A stretch of 64,000 nucleotides of DNA, taken from positions 48,751,932-48,815,931 of the forward strand of contig CM045760.1 of assembly GCA_025200525.1 (NCBI GenBank). The letters are read 5' to 3'. This DNA comes from Camellia lanceoleosa (Eukaryota; Streptophyta; Magnoliopsida; Ericales; Theaceae). Position numbers and translations under genes: made by a program. The notes beneath the pieces are model-generated. The model saw nothing but the letters and a program-made list of their open reading frames with translations, searched no databases and was not told the DNA's origin. Positions 1 to 10,481 of this stretch are shown here, in pieces (the first letter of the stretch is position 1; each line of letters begins with the position of its first letter).

Positions 1-2092
1 TGCGGGGGTGCAAATTGTAAAGTGTGGTCTATACCTGGGACGAGCCTTGAACTCCGACATACTCATGCCATGTCTCTGCTGGCTCGATCGGAACTTAGTA
101 AGCTGTCCCAGTTGGCCACCAGGATGTGAGCGCGGTGAGAAGCTCCGGCCAAGAGATAGGTTGCTCAATGAAAGGAGCCCCTCTAGTATGGGCCCTAGTC
201 GCTCGAGTTGCCTTGCCCGCCACAGGAGCCCCTGCTCCTTCATTTGCATGAGCGCTCATCAGAGAGGGCATAAGGTGGGTCTAAATAAATGTCGTGTAAT
301 CGCCCTCTCCTCTGAACAAGTCAACGTCTAGGCCTACTATGAACTGTATGACTGCGTCAACTAATAGGCTATCTGCTGTCCTTATAGACTCTGAAGTGGC
401 ATCGGAACGATTGGATCAAGTAAGCCCATAGTCTGGTATACGAACCTTTCGCTCAAAAACCAAGCTTGGTAGACTAGGCCCTCCAGCAAAATTCGGAAGC
501 GTAATGTGCCCCAAGCTCCAGCATACTGGTCTCTCACCCCAGCCAGCATCATGGCCTAGGGCTACCACGTGATCTGTAAACAGAGAATGTACAGATTGTT
601 AGTTGTCGTCAGTTGCCAAGGTATGAATCAGAGCAGTGTTAAAGCAAAAATGACTGTGAGTTTTGGGTTACCTCGGCGGCGACCACTATATCAAAGTAAT
701 GGCGGAAGAAAGAGAAAGTCTCACAACTCTGGCGCCGATATCAACCATCGTATCGTCTCATGTAGGGAACAACAAGGAGGAGCTCCTCCATAGGCTCTGG
801 AGTGAGGGCTGGAAAATATGAATAAACCCATAGCTGCAAAGAAAGCACACATCATGAACAAATATAAAAAGTCCAAAGAAGAAAGCACAGAGCATGAACA
901 GATATAGAAAGTGCAAAGCAGAAAGCACAAATGTTGAACAGATATAAGCCAGAAAATGTGAAGAAGAAAGTGTAAAGTGCAAAGAGGAAATCGAAATGCA
1001 TACGTCCCAAGCTCGCAAGTAGCCTTCAATCCGCTATTCCCTCAGGCGGGAGATGAAGCTCATATAGTTATAAAGGTTGGAGAGGCCAGCTCCGCCCCAG
1101 TCATAGAATCGCACTCGGGGAAAGGTCACCAGGGCACTCAACAGATATAAACCTACGGTGTTCCAATTATTCAAAAATAAGGTGGTATCGAGGACAAACA
1201 TTAGAAAGCCGCAGGCGTACTGCTCCATCTCCTCCAGTGTCTCAGGCTCGCTCCTGCGGAACTGTTCGGCGAACCAACTGTATCTCACAATGGCTAGCCG
1301 GTACAGAGGTGGGTGCGCTCCCAATAGGTGGATCCAAACAACCTCTCATTCGCCCATGTCTGTGTCAAAAGGGATCGGATCACCCCCTACTCCTAAGCCT
1401 GTGATCATGGCGAAATCATAGGGAGTCATTGTCATCTCCCCGATAGTAAAGAGGTAGAAAGAGTTGGTGGTGTCCCACCACCTCTCCATTAGCGCTCTTA
1501 GAAAGGGATGGCTCGCTATGACGCGTGTCAGTTCAAAGCAGAAAAGGCCGAAGCCAGCTTCATCGACAATGTCACGGACCTCGATAGGGAGCTCATCATA
1601 CCAGTCCCTCGCTGTCATCGCTCCGTACCCCTTGTAGGCACGGAAGTCTCCCTGTGGCAGAGAAAAAGAGTAAATCAAGTAGTGATGAATGAACAATGAG
1701 ATAAAAGGCAGTGCAAGAAATGCAGTTAAAGAAAATGTAGGAATGCATGAAAACAAAGTTCATACCTCAGTAGCGCTAGAAGAAATGTGGGAGTCCAGCT
1801 CTCTCAGCAAGAGGTCCTCTGGTATGTCGTGAGCAAAATCGCCAAAATGCCTGGTGCTGCCAGGCGGTAATATGTGTGTGCGAGGATGATATGTTGCCGG
1901 ATTGAAGGGCTGCACTCTCAATGGTAACGGCTCTAGCTCAAATTCTAGAGTGAACTCTGCCTCAAAGTCAGCCTCAATGCCCTCTGCTGCCTTATTGACC
2001 TCAGTAGCTGTTGGCTCTTCTACCTCAGTAACGGGTGGAATCACAGATGGAACCTCGGGAGGAGCTCCGTCATGAGGAATCTCATCAGCCAT
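1..2092 (-). pseudogene. PMD1: plant mobile domain gene, four exons visible, broken, runs off the left edge
   Basis: PMD (PF10536, aminotransferase-like) gene antisense to its host element. Exons read on the minus strand are 2092-1766, 1651-1004, 833-672 and 573 to the window edge, each flanked by GT and AG. The PMD core is in exon 2: RWWD, then the stretch around YDFAMITGLGVGG, then HPPLYR and YSWFAEQF. Exon 3 begins LWVYSYFP and exon 4 has the conserved ITW start. Breaks are a TGA at 1346-1348 where homologues have Trp, TAG just after the core in exon 2, TGA in exon 3, two TAGs at 562-564 and 556-558, and a one-base frameshift near 397. ATG 2092 follows an AG, so the 5' UTR probably has an intron. 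PMD proteins act in transcriptional silencing and meristem maintenance in plants and also occur inside Ty3/gypsy and MULE elements. This copy cannot make a full protein. Confidence 0.85.
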
Positions 2093-2448
2093 CTGGAAAA
2101 TGGGTGAAAGGTAGGTGAAAAGTGAAGAAAAATTGAGAAAAGAGGGTAAACTTGAAAAAAGTCAAACCTAGGAGAGAGAAAATAGAAGAAAAGTCCAAAC
2201 CCGTGAAAGTTCTCAAAACCTAAGAGAAACTTGAGGGGGAACAAGCCTAAAGTGGTGAAATGAAAAAAAAAGACGAAATCAAAATCTAATCGGTTCAAAA
2301 TGTAGACAACTAAGAGGGTTTTACGAAAAAAGTTTGTGTGGGGCGTTGGAAAACTTGTATAAAGCGCAGATCTAGAAAGAGAAAGTACCTAGAGAGAGAG
2401 AGAGAGCTATTTCGGCCTTGTGGGTGTGTGGAAATGAAGCCTTGAGGT

Positions 2449-2600
2449 GTATATTTAAAGACTTGAAGCAAAAAGACTTATTTGCCCCGAAACTGCCACG
2501 GGTGGTAGACAGGCCACCTTTGGTGATCGGCAAGGTTTTCTGGTGGCTGGTATGTGGCCAATGGTTTCTCCTTATGGTCGGCAGGTGGCCAGTGGCTCTC
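2449..2600 (-). promoter_or_regulatory. PMD1 promoter: TATA-like box plus GGCC dyad cluster
   Basis: On the minus strand a weak TATA-like sequence TTTAAATATA (2450-2459) lies about 360 bases before the PMD1 ATG. Upstream of it, at 2501-2596, are several GGCCACC/GGTGGC dyads; the clearest is GGTGG-N8-CCACC at 2501-2518. The same arrangement precedes PMD2 and the DUF7745-like gene. The 5' UTR interval 2093-2448 holds no coding signal. Confidence 0.5.
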
Positions 2601-2828
2601 AGTTTGGTGTTGATGCTGTTCTGTGCTTTTGCTTCCTGAGTAGTGTATGGAAGGTTCTGTTTTGAAAGCTTGTAACTGCGTTTTGGTGTGTGAATGTGTC
2701 CCACTTGCTTCTATGAACGAGGTGTATCCTTTTGAACATGTTACAATTCCTCTGTGAGGTAAATCGGAGGTTGTCACCGAATATCGTTTTTATTAATTTT
2801 GTCAAATTATGTCTTTGTTCTCTTCTGT

Positions 2829-3028
2829 TGCATAGAATATGCATTTTTACATATACGTATGCTGCATACGTGTCTTACATCATTTATGATTCGTGCATAG
2901 AACATGCTATCAATTTTGCATAGAATATGCTCTTGATTCATGCATAGAATATGCTTTTATTTCTTGCATAGAACCTGCCTTCAAATCAACATCATACGTC
3001 AGTTGTCTATTTTGCATGGAACATGCAT
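2829..3028 (+). repeat. Minisatellite of GCATAGAATATGC dyads
   Basis: Six copies of a 13-base imperfect palindrome, GCATAGAAYATGC or close variants, start at 2830, 2894, 2918, 2942, 2966 and 3014. They are 24-64 bases apart in T-rich spacer. No coding potential. Confidence 0.75.
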
Positions 3029-3047
3029 TATCACGGTATTAATTTGT

Positions 3048-3200
3048 AATCACGTTCACTTGGTGCATCTATCGCACAGGTTCACTTTGTGTATCTATCG
3101 CACACGTTCACTTTGTGTATTTATCGCACTTGTTCATTTTATGCGTTCACTTTGTGCATCTATCACACACGTTCATTTTGTGCATCTATCGCGCAGCTCT
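3048..3200 (+). repeat. Minisatellite, ~30-base unit (TTCACTTTGTGCATCTATCG)
   Basis: About five tandem copies of a ~30-base unit containing TTCACTTTGTG, CATCTATCG and CACACG, with point differences between copies. The block directly follows the dyad minisatellite and directly precedes the next array. Confidence 0.75.
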
Positions 3201-3204
3201 CTGT

Positions 3205-4080
3205 TTTATCTCGGGATGTGTGAAGCTCAAGCCCGAGTAATTTCTCTTTTATCTCAGGACGCGTAAAGCGCAGCCTTGAGCTTGTTTTTTTTCTTGGGAT
3301 GCATGAAGCGCGACCCCAAGCAGTTTTTCTTTTATCTCGAGACGTGTGAAGCGTGAGCCTGAGCGGTTTTTCTTATTTTTCAGGATACGTGAAACGGACC
3401 CTGGGCGTGTTTTATCTCGGGATGCATGAAGCGTAACCTCGAGTTGTTTCTCTTTTATCTCGAGACGCGTGAAATGCGAGCCGAGCGGTTTCTATTGTTT
3501 CTCAAGACGCATGAAGCATGGCCCTGGGTGTGCTTTATCTCAAGACACGTGAAATGCGAGCCCGAGCGGTTTCTCTTGTTTGTTAAGATGCGTGAAGCGT
3601 GGCCCTGGGAGTGTTTTATCTCGGGACACGTGAAGCATGAGCCCGAGCGATTTCTCTTGTTTCTTAGGATGCGTAAAGCGTGACCCTGGGCGTGTTTTAT
3701 CTTGAGATGCGTGAAGCGTGAGCCTGAGCGGTTTCTCTTGTTTCTTAGGGCGCGTAAAGTGTGGCCCTGGGCGTGTTTTATCTCGGGACACATGAAATGC
3801 GAGCCCAAGCGATTTCTCTTATTTCTCAGGACGCGTGAAGCACGAGCCCAAGCAGTTTCTTTTGTTTCTTAAGACGCGTGAAGCGCGGCCTTACGCGTGT
3901 TTCATCTCAAGACGTGTAAAACACAACGCCGAACGGTTTCCTTTTCTCAATTTCTTAGGATGTGTGAAGCGCAACCTTGAGCGGTTTTTATCTTAAGACG
4001 TGTGAAATGCGATCCCGAGCGATTTTCGTTTCTCAGTTTCTCAAGACACGTGAAATGCAACCCTGAGCGCTGTTTTGTTT
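3205..4080 (+). repeat. Large degenerate tandem array (TTTATCTCGGGACGCGTGAA units)
   Basis: About 15 diverged units, each built from a core near TTTATCTCGGGACGCGTGAA followed by a GCGAGCCCGAGCGGTTTC-like half. Spacing is roughly 55-65 bases. Open frames on both strands here are products of the repeat, not genes. Position between accessory gene and 3' LTR fits the hypervariable, tandem-repeat-forming 3' region known in Tat/Ogre elements. From 4081 to 4431 I see no gene and no further repeat. Confidence 0.8.
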
Positions 4081-4431
4081 CCTCGTCTCACTTTTTGGCT
4101 TGGTTAGAGTGTGTTTTAGATCTTTTTGCAGGGAACCTATGTTGGTTTTACGCTTGAAGGTGCTTATTCACATGTTGTTATCTTGTTATTACTTATTGCA
4201 TCATCTTGCATGATCATGAGTTTTCAAAATAGTCGGCTTCGCAAAGCGTATTAGTCCAGCTTTCAAAGTTTCTGTGCATATTATTTGCATCTTGCCCCAG
4301 AACTACGTAGGCAGCCTGCGGGCGCAACCATTTCTTTCTGTCTTGATTTTTTGTCCAAGTCTTACAGCCTTGTCAAAATGGGTCATCTCTGGGCTTTGAC
4401 ATTCACTCACATCATTTCATGACTCTGAGTT

Positions 4432-4448
4432 CTGTCAAAGTGGGACAA
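4432..4448 (+). other. Polypurine tract of element P
   Basis: The purine-rich run around GTCAAAGTGGGACAAC ends exactly one base before the LTR start. The equivalent site of element A (minus strand at 42897-42913) reads GTCAAAGAGGGGCAAC. Plus-strand priming site by position. Confidence 0.7.
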
Positions 4449-4687
4449 CTGTAGACACCCCATTTTTTACCGCCCTTAAAACTTGGACGTCATCGTTTGC
4501 ACACCTAATGATGAGTGTATATGCTTGTCAAGTTCTCGAAGTCCTCAGCGAAATGCCACAACCTTGAGCCCTTCAAACCTTGCACCCCTGTTGTCTTATT
4601 TTTGGACCAGGACTAGAGATTTTCAAGCCTGCAACCTTTTGTGGCTTGTCGAACCCTTTTATTGGCTGCTGACCATTGCTTCTGATT

Positions 4688-4815
4688 GCCGGCCACCAAT
4701 GTGTTTTGCAGATATTTTTCGGCCAGCTATGCCAACTGTTGGCACAGACGCATACACCTTCCTACACGTGTATGCCTTGATATTTCTAAGTTAGTTGCTT
4801 GGTTTTCTATATATA
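4688..4815 (+). promoter_or_regulatory. LTR promoter of element P
   Basis: A canonical TATATATA lies at 4808-4815, followed by AGG and a pyrimidine-rich leader. Upstream at 4688-4745 are GCCGGCCACC and TCGGCCAGC, members of the GGCC dyad family. The dyad-to-TATA distance is 65-120 bases. Confidence 0.65.
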
Positions 4816-5824
4816 GGAGGCCTTCCCTTCATTTTTTAGGGTAGAATTTTTAAAGCAAAAATTCTCTCTCTCTCTAGAAGTTTCTTAGCTTTGTGTAAGC
4901 TTTTACCTATTCATTCTTAACCAAACCTCTCCATCTTTGAGCTGAGGTACCTTTGAGCCTTGTTTGAGCTCTTGAGGGTGTGTTTGTCTTGATTTGTTGC
5001 CTAGAATTGGTTCTTCTCTTCAAGAGGTATAAAGCTTTCCCTCTCTTCTTGCTTTATTTACTCTTTTTCCTACTGTTTTTCAACTGTTTTGGGGCTATAT
5101 AAACTCTATATTTTAGGGCTAATTTGGGTTTTAAGGCTAAAACTTGGGTTTTGAGGCCAATAAAGGTTGAGGGGTGGTTCACCCTTCTTTATACCTTGTT
5201 CTTAAGGCCTTTACCCTTGTGTTTCCCACCTTTACACTATCTTTTTTTTGAGCTTTTAAACACTGATTTTCAGAGTTATTTCAGTAGCTAAAATCATGGT
5301 TTGAAGTCCAAAATTGGTGGGGTTAGCTTCCCTTCCTTGTGTCTTGCTTACTAGCCGAGCATAATCTATGTTTCAACTTACTATTTGAGCTATTTTTTTC
5401 TTAATTCTAGCATGTTTTAGGACTTATTTAGCACTATTTTAGGACTATTTTTAAGTGTTCATTGCATTTGAGCCATATATTGCCTGCTTGTAGTGAAATT
5501 GTCCTCATAAGTTTGGTATTTTAGACCTTAGACATCACCTTATTCGAGTTGATTGCATTTATTTAGTGTTTTTCCATACTTGTTTTAACTCCTAATCACT
5601 TCTGCAACCTCCCTCCTTTCATGGCTTTTGCTTTGCTTTGAAAGTTGCTTCAAACTACCTGTTTGTTTAAGCATGAGATTGAGGTATTGTCCTTAATGGT
5701 TTAATCCCTTTGGATGTTCATTACCAACAGCATGACACTTCTCTCATGTCTAAAACAACTCTTGGTTTGATGCTTATTTCCATTAGAGGGCATAAAGCTC
5801 ACCTTTGGACTTAATTTACTAAGG

Positions 5825-5829
5825 AATGG
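5825..5829 (+). repeat. Target-site duplication, left copy (AATGG)
   Basis: AATGG abuts the solo LTR on the left and is repeated exactly at 10477-10481. Five bases is the normal Ty3/gypsy duplication size. Confidence 0.9.
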
Positions 5830-7202
5830 TGTAGACGTCCCCGAACGTCCCGGGAGGATGAACCCCCGTTCTGTTCGCTTTGTGGGTCTACTATAGTTCG
5901 GACTCAAATTGTCACGGTTCTTAATCTGAACCAAAGAGTCCAAATCCGACAAATCGTTTTGGAAAACTAATTTTTTGAAAGAAGTGCCAAACATGGAGTG
6001 CTTTGCCAGATATAGAGTCGCCACCTAAATATTTTATTTTGGGGGAATTTAGGAAACCCTGACTCGGTGCCAAAGGCCACGTGTCCGTCATCACCAAAGT
6101 TGCCTCGGCTCGGGAACTTGGGTACGATCGGGGAAGGTCAGCTATGAGCACCCCCTCTCGCCCGATCCGAAGATCGGCCTCTATTAACCGTGATATCCAA
6201 TTTTGAAAACGTTTATGTGTTCTTATTCCGGTTATTAGCCTAGATTTACTATGTTATGCGCACAGCAAACAAGTATAGACCGAATCGCCCAAATTGGAAC
6301 AAAACATTTCAGGCTTGCTTTGAAAGTGATTTGCTACTCGCAAATAGGCTAAAATGCAAATTTTGCCACCCTCGAGAGGGCTTTTTGGAAAATATGGTTT
6401 TGCCACTATTTAGTGGGCTTAAAACTCTCAGTTTTAATGCATTATTCCAATTTAGGTAATTTGACCTCCATCCACAGGCATTCAAGAAGTTATATCACAT
6501 AAGCAGCTAGCCTCATGGTAATCATGCTATTATGGCAACACTCACACGTATGCGGTATGCTAAAGCGAAAGAACTTACAGAGTACTCCAAGCCAAAACAG
6601 AAACCAGTTAGTAATCATATGCATGATCCTAGTTCATGTTAAGGTGGCTAATGCAATGCATGCAGGATGCAACTACAATAGGCTCGGCTATCCTAAAGAT
6701 GGCATGTGAAATGTTGCAATTAACAAGTACTCAACTTGGAATTTGAAATACAAGTGCAGTTAGCATGATGTACCGAGCCCGGTGCATGTAAAACAAATGG
6801 ATGCACGCATGCATAGCATAAGGTATGCTAATTTAAATATGTCCTAATACTAACCATCAAAGCAGGTAAGTAAAAGGGAGAAAGAAGTGGGGGTTAGAAG
6901 ACATGCACACACGCACCCACACTTATTACAAATACGCCCTCACTCGGAGGGACCGAATAATAATACAAACCGAATAAATAATTAACTGCCCTAACTAATT
7001 AAATATTACAAAACCCTTAGCTAATTGACAAATTAATTAAACTATTAAAGCAGTAAAAGGCCTCGGGAAGAGGGCTCAATGCAATGCGCGCTCGGCTCCG
7101 CCCGGAAAGCCACTGCCACGCACAAGTTGCCTCTGTTTTCCCTGCTCTGATCCTTTGAAAATTGTGCAAGTCCCAAGGATGCTTCCATGAACACTGTGGA
7201 GT

Positions 7203-7314
7203 GCCACCGGCTGAGAGGAATGGCCACCGGCCATGGGGAATACTCACCGGCCACTTATTAATCCATCGGCCACCAATGGATGACCGGTCGGCACTGTAGA
7301 TGGCCGGCCGGCCA
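7203..7314 (-). repeat. GGCC dyad cluster in the 3' part of solo LTR S1
   Basis: At least six members of the GGCC family occur here (GGCCACCGGCC, CACCGGCCAC, ATCGGCCACCAATGG, ACCGGTCGGC, TGGCCGGCCGGCCA). This cluster is not near a TATA box; it lies well downstream in the transcribed part of the LTR. Confidence 0.7.
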
Positions 7315-9328
7315 AAGCTTCCTGCAAGACCTGTTTGACAGCAGCAGAGGGCAGACAAGGCATGGCAATGCATTTCCAAAGCAATGTTTGCACCACCACC
7401 CTCCTTATCATATTCATGACTCAAAGGAGGATGGTTCTTGGCTCTCGGGCCACCAATCACGCATTTCCATGCATGATGGCCAAAGAGTCAAGATGTGCAA
7501 TTTCAATATGGAATGAAATGCACAAAACAAATGATGGGCCCCAACCTCTATCATAATCAATTCAAGAGGCAAGAGATGCATGCTATGATATGCAACCTAA
7601 ACATGCAAGCTAAGCATGCAAGATGAGCATGTGAACATGCAATATGCAAACATGTGTCAACATGTGAGGATAGGCAAGCATGTAACAACATGTAACCTAA
7701 CTAGCATGCAACAACATGCAAAGATGGACTTAAACTAACATGGGTAGCTCTCAAGCATGCCAAAATCAGTGGCCAATATGCTCAAGAATGGAAGCCAAAA
7801 CACACACAAATAGGCATGCATGCAATGTCCAACACTTAGGCACATAGAGACAACTCTTAAGCACACTTAAAAGAGGAACAACATGGGCATATGGCATGCA
7901 TTATAAGCTCTGAAATCATGTCATAAATAGTGCCAAACCAAGTAAACAAAAAAAGCAAAGTATGCATAGAAGCTTGGAATTAGCCCAAGGACTTAAACCA
8001 TGATCCCATGACACATGAAGCAAATGATCAAAGTGAATCAAAACAGTCCCAAATCATGTCGAAGTAAGCCCCAAAAACCACTTAGATGGCATCTAAATGA
8101 CCTACACATGGAAGCATACACAAATGTCTAAACATGGAGCATAAGGCACAACCTCTTGAATTATCAAAGGAGCATCAAATGCAAACATTTAAGTATACCA
8201 TGAGGACTAAAATGACATTATAAGTGACTCCAAATCACTGAAATAGGGCAAATAAAGCATGCTAGAGGGGTCAACACTCAAGGCTCATGAGGGGGATTAC
8301 ATGGTAGCTATACAAAGCAAGTCATGGATGACTCAAATGACCAAAACCAGTCCCTTAGCATACTAAAACAAGCATAAAAGCTTCACAAAGCTAAGCCAAA
8401 ATATGCAAGCATGGTGGTCCAAAGACAAGATGCATTTCTAGGCAAAATAGAGGAATACAAAGCAAGTGTATGATGCATGCCAAGGGTCGACAAACCAACA
8501 TGGGACAGAGATAAAACATGCTAAATAAACACCAAATACCCACTGAAATAGAGCCAAAACATGTTAGAATAAGGTGCTCCTTTGGAAGGCCATGCAAGAG
8601 GGACACTCAACATGACCAAAACAACTCTGGAAATGGCTTATGGGGGTTCTAAAACCCACTGAAAAATGCCTGAACTGAGCTCAAGAAGTGTGCAAATAAG
8701 GGCTCCTTTGAAGGGCCAAACATGCTAGTAAACAAGACAACAAAGGAGAGGATCACCCCTCTCCTTCTTAGGACCTCAAAACACCATCCCCACCACTGAA
8801 ATCCAGAGGGATTTCAGTGGTGAGAAGGCCAATACAAGGTGGTCCCAAAGCTCACAAAAAAGACACAAAAATGAGGCCAAACAAGGCCTAAGAGGGGGTA
8901 AACAACCCCAAACACAAAAGTGATCTTGAACAAACTTAAAAATGAGCTAAAAAGAAGACTTTTTCCAGTTACACACAAAGCTTAAATCAGCATGCAAGAT
9001 AGGCTAAAAGCTAGTGCAAGATTGGGGAATATAAAGCAACTAACTCACCCTTGAAGAACACTTGAAGAACAGCTACTCCAGCCACCTTCTTCTGATCAAA
9101 ACCAACCCAAAACTTCAAGAACAAACCCCCAAGGCCTCTCAAGTTGAAGTATGGTGTAGTAGTAGGTGACTTAGTGCAAAACTAAGAAGAAAACACGCCT
9201 TTAGGCCCTCAAACACACACAAAAGTAGAGAGAGAGGGAGATATATAGAGAGAGGGTGTATATATATCAGATATATATGCCCTAGGTCTGGTTTTTGCTC
9301 AACCAAGACAAAGGAGGAGATGGGTTTC

Positions 9329-9700
9329 TTTTATAGAGCAAGGAAATGGCATAAAGCTTCTCAAAGAAGCTATACAAAATGGTCAAAGGGACCAAGCTTC
9401 TAAGAGAAGCTAATGCAAAGGTGCAAGCTTCTTGAGGAAGCCAAGACAAGGGGTCAAAGCTTCCTCAAGAAGCCTTGAGCAAAGGGTGCAAAAAGAGGGT
9501 CAAAAAGGGTGCAAAGGGTGCAAAACAGCCACACACGTGCATGGGGAGCAGAGTCTGTGCATTCCAGCTGGCATAGCTGGCATCCATTCAATCTGTAGAA
9601 TACTCCGGAAGGTCGTCGGCTAGAAAACTTGGTTGGTCGGCCATCTATCGGTCGGCCATCTATTTGGTCGGTCGGCCATTTGTTTTGGCCGGTCGGCAGG
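9329..9700 (-). promoter_or_regulatory. LTR promoter of S1 with dyads and GGCC cluster
   Basis: On the minus strand TATAAAA lies at 9335-9329. Upstream at 9354-9473 are four near-perfect palindromes of the type AAGCTTCTCAAAGAAGCT, spaced 31-40 bases. Further upstream at 9631-9700 are four GGTCGGCCATC/GGCCGGTCGGC units. U3 is therefore about 1.1 kb and R-U5 about 3.5 kb. Confidence 0.65.
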
Positions 9701-10476
9701 AAAAATCTGCTCTGCAGGTCCAACTTCAAATGGGCATAACTTCTTCATATGAACTCATTTTTAGGTCATTCTTGTTTAAAAATTGAAGCCCCAGAAGTAA
9801 TCTTTCCAATGGAACCAATTGTGCATCAAAATTCCAACTGTGCAAAAAGTTATACTTGTTTTCGTGAAGGCTGATCAGTTTCGGTCCAACCGGGATGATG
9901 CCCAACTTCAACCAATCATATCTCCGCCCTCCGGTCTCGGATTTAAGAGATTCTTGAACGAAAAATAAAGCCCCGGAAGTCTTCTTCCCAACGGTGGTGG
10001 CCTCATAGCTTAACTCCAAGTGTATAGACAAATAAGCTTGATTTAGCGAGGGCTGCTTGTCCATCTCTTAGAAATTCTTGCCTATCTTCTTCTCCAACTT
10101 GGTTTCTCCCCTCTTCTCCTCTTTTCTTCAACTTCAAACCCCTAAGCAAGGTGTTTTGAAATATTTTTCAAAGATTTCATCTCTCTTTCATTCATTTCCA
10201 CTTTGTCCTTACTCGGTTTACCGAAAAGCACAACGTTTGACAAAATGCAAGCCTCGGAACATTGCAGAAACTTTATTTCAAAAAATGTTTTGAAAGAGAG
10301 GGTTTTAAGGTCTAAAAACCATTCAAAATAGCTTTGGTCCAAAATGGGGTGTGAAGTTGAGATTTGTCTCGCTCCTTGCCGAAGAAATTGAACCTTTGCC
10401 CTGCACACCTTTTACCACCAAGTAAACCATCAGTAACGCCCAAGGCTCAAGGGCGGTCAAAAATGGGGTGTCTACA

Positions 10477-10481
10477 AATGG
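10477..10481 (+). repeat. Target-site duplication, right copy (AATGG)
   Basis: Exact copy of 5825-5829, directly after the solo LTR terminus TCTACA. Confidence 0.9.

Larger units (their letters stand above)
1..4448 (+). mobile_element. Element P: 3' internal region of a plus-strand Tat/Ogre-like Ty3/gypsy retrotransposon
   Basis: This is the stretch between the (missing) pol gene and the 3' LTR of a plus-strand element whose left part lies outside the window. Its right end is fixed by a polypurine tract followed at 4449 by an LTR beginning TGTAGACACCCC. The last ~70 bases before the LTR match, in inverted orientation, the bases beside the LTR at 42896, so P and the elements on the right belong to one superfamily group. 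The region carries an antisense PMD gene and three tandem-repeat blocks. Lineage assignment comes from the better preserved pol of element A. Confidence 0.8.
4449..5829 (+). mobile_element. Element P 3' LTR, first part
   Basis: Starts TGTAGACACCCC directly after the polypurine tract and is interrupted at 5829 by a solo LTR insertion. This part holds U3 with a GGCC dyad cluster and a TATA box, and the start of the transcribed region. No coding sequence seen. Confidence 0.85.
5830..10476 (-). mobile_element. Solo LTR (S1) of a Tat/Ogre-like element, 4.65 kb, minus strand
   Basis: Read on the minus strand it begins TGTAGACACCCC (10476) and ends GGGACGTCTACA, with perfect AATGG duplications outside, so it is a complete solo LTR. 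Its last ~350 bases match the ends of the LTRs at 38148 and 59687 closely. The middle is far more diverged and full of short words such as GCATGCAA. No open frame in it is credible. Solo LTRs arise by recombination between the two LTRs of one insertion. It lies inside the element P LTR, so it is younger than P. Confidence 0.92.

Noticed and set aside
3426..3808. Overlapping frames on both strands with RERFLLF and CPEIKHAQGH repeats
   Set aside because: By-products of the ~60-base tandem array in element P.
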